Of a DNA stretch of 64,000 nucleotides, positions 62,667 to 64,000 are shown one piece after another. The position numbers and the translations under genes were made by a program. Positions within the stretch are counted from its first letter, which is position 1. Each line of letters opens with the position of its first letter. Below the pieces are notes generated by a model. It made no database searches. It was not told the origin of the DNA and saw nothing but the letters and a program-made list of their open reading frames with translations. Source of the DNA: Sphingomonas sp. HDW15A (GTDB lineage Bacteria > Pseudomonadota > Alphaproteobacteria > Sphingomonadales > Sphingomonadaceae); assembly GCF_011301715.1 (NCBI RefSeq), contig NZ_CP049870.1, positions 310,001 through 374,000 on the forward strand, given 5' to 3'.

Positions 62667-63347
62667 TCAGGTGGCGATTCCGGCCGCTCCGAGGAAGATG
62701 CCGGCGACCGCCATCACGATCGGCGAGATGATCCGGCCGACGATATTCAGCTCGGGTGAGATCATGGGCAGCACGAGCAGCAGCACAATCAGGATCGGAA
62801 GCGCGAAACGCCCTATCCGCTGCCATGCCGGAACGGCGCCGCGCGGTAGGAAGCCTTCCACCACATGGCCACCGTCGAACGGGGGCAGCGGTATGAGATT
62901 GAAGATGCCGAGGAAGAGGTTGATCAGAAGGAAATTGATCGCATTCTGGGCAACGAACAGGCTTGCGCCGGCCGGCTCACCGCCCGTCGCCGACACCAAG
63001 ATCGCCAGAATGATTGTCGCAAGGGTCGCGAGCATGAAATTCATTCCCGGCCCGGCAAGAGCGACCAGGACCATGTCGCGGCGCGGATTGCGAAGCAGCC
63101 GGAAATCGACCGGGACCGGCTTGGCCCAGCCGAAGATCGGGGCCTTGGCGAGCGCCAGGACCATTGGGAGCGCAATCGTGCCGATGGGGTCGGTGTGCTT
63201 CAGCGGATTAAGGGTCAGCCGTCCCATCCGCTCCGCGGTCGGATCGCCGAGACGCCGGGCAACCAGCCCGTGAGCGACTTCGTGGAAGACGATGGCGACG
63301 ACGAGCGGCACCAGCCAAGTCGCTATGGTGAAGACGGTTTCGCTCAT
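62667..63347 (-). CDS. Site-2 protease family (M50) rhomboid-like membrane metalloprotease
   Basis: 226 residues from the ATG at 63347 (MSETVFTIATW). Four to five membrane helices. HEVAHGLVARRLGD is the HExxH zinc motif in the first helix, and NLIPLPPFDGGHVVEGFLP supplies the distal Asp ligand. This is the S2P/FtsH-independent site-2 protease fold that cuts transmembrane peptides. It sits downstream of tdk on the same strand. Confidence 0.88.
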   Translation of the reverse strand: MSETVFTIATWLVPLVVAIVFHEVAHGLVARRLGDPTAERMGRLTLNPLKHTDPIGTIALPMVLALAKAPIFGWAKPVPVDFRLLRNPRRDMVLVALAGPGMNFMLATLATIILAILVSATGGEPAGASLFVAQNAINFLLINLFLGIFNLIPLPPFDGGHVVEGFLPRGAVPAWQRIGRFALPILIVLLLVLPMISPELNIVGRIISPIVMAVAGIFLGAAGIAT

Positions 63348-63378
63348 GGTCTCGAAGTGGTGGGCAGGGCGGTGGCGT

Positions 63379-64000
63379 TCAAGCGCGAGGCCGGACGAGG
63401 CCGAGGCTGAGCTGCCGAGCGCGGCTTTCATTGAGGCGTTGAAAGAAATGCTTCCGGCACAATGCGATGTAGCGGTCGTTGCCGCCGATCTCGGTCTGCG
63501 AACCCGCGACGACAGCATGGCCTTCGGAGTCAACGCGCAGGTTCATCGTCGCCTTGCGACCGCATTCGCAAACCGCTTTCAGCTCGATCAGGCTATCGGC
63601 GAGCGCCAGCAGCGCGGCCGATCCCGGGAACAGTTTGCCCTGGAAATCGGTGCGAAGTCCGTAGCAGAGCACTGGAATGCCAAGCTCATCGGCGACACGC
63701 GCCAGCTCCAGCACATGCCGTTGGGTGAGGAACTGCGCCTCGTCGATCAGGATGCAATCGAGCTTGCGCTTGATCAGTTCCTGAACGACGCCTTCGAAGA
63801 GATTGCAGTCCTCGTCATATGTATGGGCTGGCGCGGACAGGGCAATTCGCGAGCCGATGGTTCCGGATCCGGCCCGGTCGTCCAATGCGGCCGTCCACAG
63901 CATCGTCTCCATGCCGCGCTCGCGGTAATTGAAGTCGGCCTGCAGCAGGGTGGTCGATTTGCCTGCGTTCATTGCCGCATAATAGAAGTAGAGCTTGGCC
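63379..64000 (-). CDS. tdk: Thymidine kinase, start just outside the window
   Basis: About 206 residues visible, the frame running to the right edge; the sequence there reads A-K-L-Y-F-Y-Y-A-A-M-N-A-G-K-S, so the real ATG is cut by the window end (only its last base is at 64000). Walker A MNAGKSTTLL, catalytic/Mg region ILIDEAQFL, lasso CYGLRTDFQG and zinc-finger Cys pairs (CECGRKA, CRKHF) are present. It phosphorylates thymidine in the salvage pathway. Confidence 0.92.
   Translation of the reverse strand, partial: AKLYFYYAAMNAGKSTTLLQADFNYRERGMETMLWTAALDDRAGSGTIGSRIALSAPAHTYDEDCNLFEGVVQELIKRKLDCILIDEAQFLTQRHVLELARVADELGIPVLCYGLRTDFQGKLFPGSAALLALADSLIELKAVCECGRKATMNLRVDSEGHAVVAGSQTEIGGNDRYIALCRKHFFQRLNESRARQLSLGLVRPRA

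Overview
The window is GC-rich, densely coded chromosomal DNA from an alphaproteobacterium, most likely a member of the Sphingomonadales (Sphingomonas-like). The evidence is the PrsK/PrsR pair of the XrtA/PEP-CTERM system, a DcaP-type porin, two outer-membrane barrels with poly-proline tails, an NDUFS4-like complex I subunit and a copAB copper operon. I see no phage, insertion sequence, CRISPR array or rRNA. There are two tRNA genes, tRNA-Glu(CTC) and tRNA-Ala(CGC).

Layout. 1-6.9 kb: the tail of a glycogen-debranching-type enzyme, a metallophosphoesterase, tRNA-Glu, a DcaP-like porin, a glycine-rich protein coupled to a DUF2092 lipoprotein, a sulfotransferase and a small membrane protein. 7-15 kb: a NarL-type response regulator behind a near-consensus sigma-54 promoter, a DUF3313 protein, a patatin lipoprotein, a poly-proline barrel, and a three-gene efflux operon (NodT, HlyD/EmrA-like, DUF2955) joined by 4-bp overlaps. 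15-22 kb: a K+ channel, an AI-2E family transporter, hrpB with the complex I subunit, and a second poly-proline barrel. 22-27.4 kb: a leftward run of PepSY, response regulator, histidine kinase, polyprenyl synthase, DUF411 and 6-phosphogluconate dehydrogenase. 27.5-36 kb: a glyoxalase-fold protein, the ABC-F ATPase Uup, a DUF885 peptidase, prsR-prsK and an aldo/keto reductase. 36-47 kb: a winged-helix/membrane regulator, an M20 amidohydrolase, DUF4893, a 3-hydroxybutyrate-dehydrogenase-type SDR, peptidases of three families, a TylF-type methyltransferase paired with a 2OG-Fe(II) oxygenase, a quinone-type oxidoreductase and a DUF2171 protein. 47-54 kb: tRNA-Ala, an SRPBCC protein, a GST, and a copper operon (glutaredoxin-MauE, two small Cys/Met/His proteins, copA, copB) divergent from a merR gene. 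54-64 kb: an L,D-transpeptidase, truB-rpsO-pnp, a TIR/TolB-like/TPR protein, a trypsin-like protease, an M50 protease and thymidine kinase.

The main observation is that seven genes are broken, or have their natural start cut off, by single-base losses at eight sites. At every site one extra G/C in a short G/C run restores the expected family sequence. In copB the neighbouring copy of an internal repeat shows the expected length directly. The simplest reading is systematic homopolymer contraction in the assembly, so these genes are probably intact in the organism. Other points of interest are the sigma-54 promoter in a window that also encodes PrsR, a mer-type operator whose dyad contains the merR start codon, the Cys/Met/His tandem repeat in CopB, and the TIR/TolB/TPR protein.
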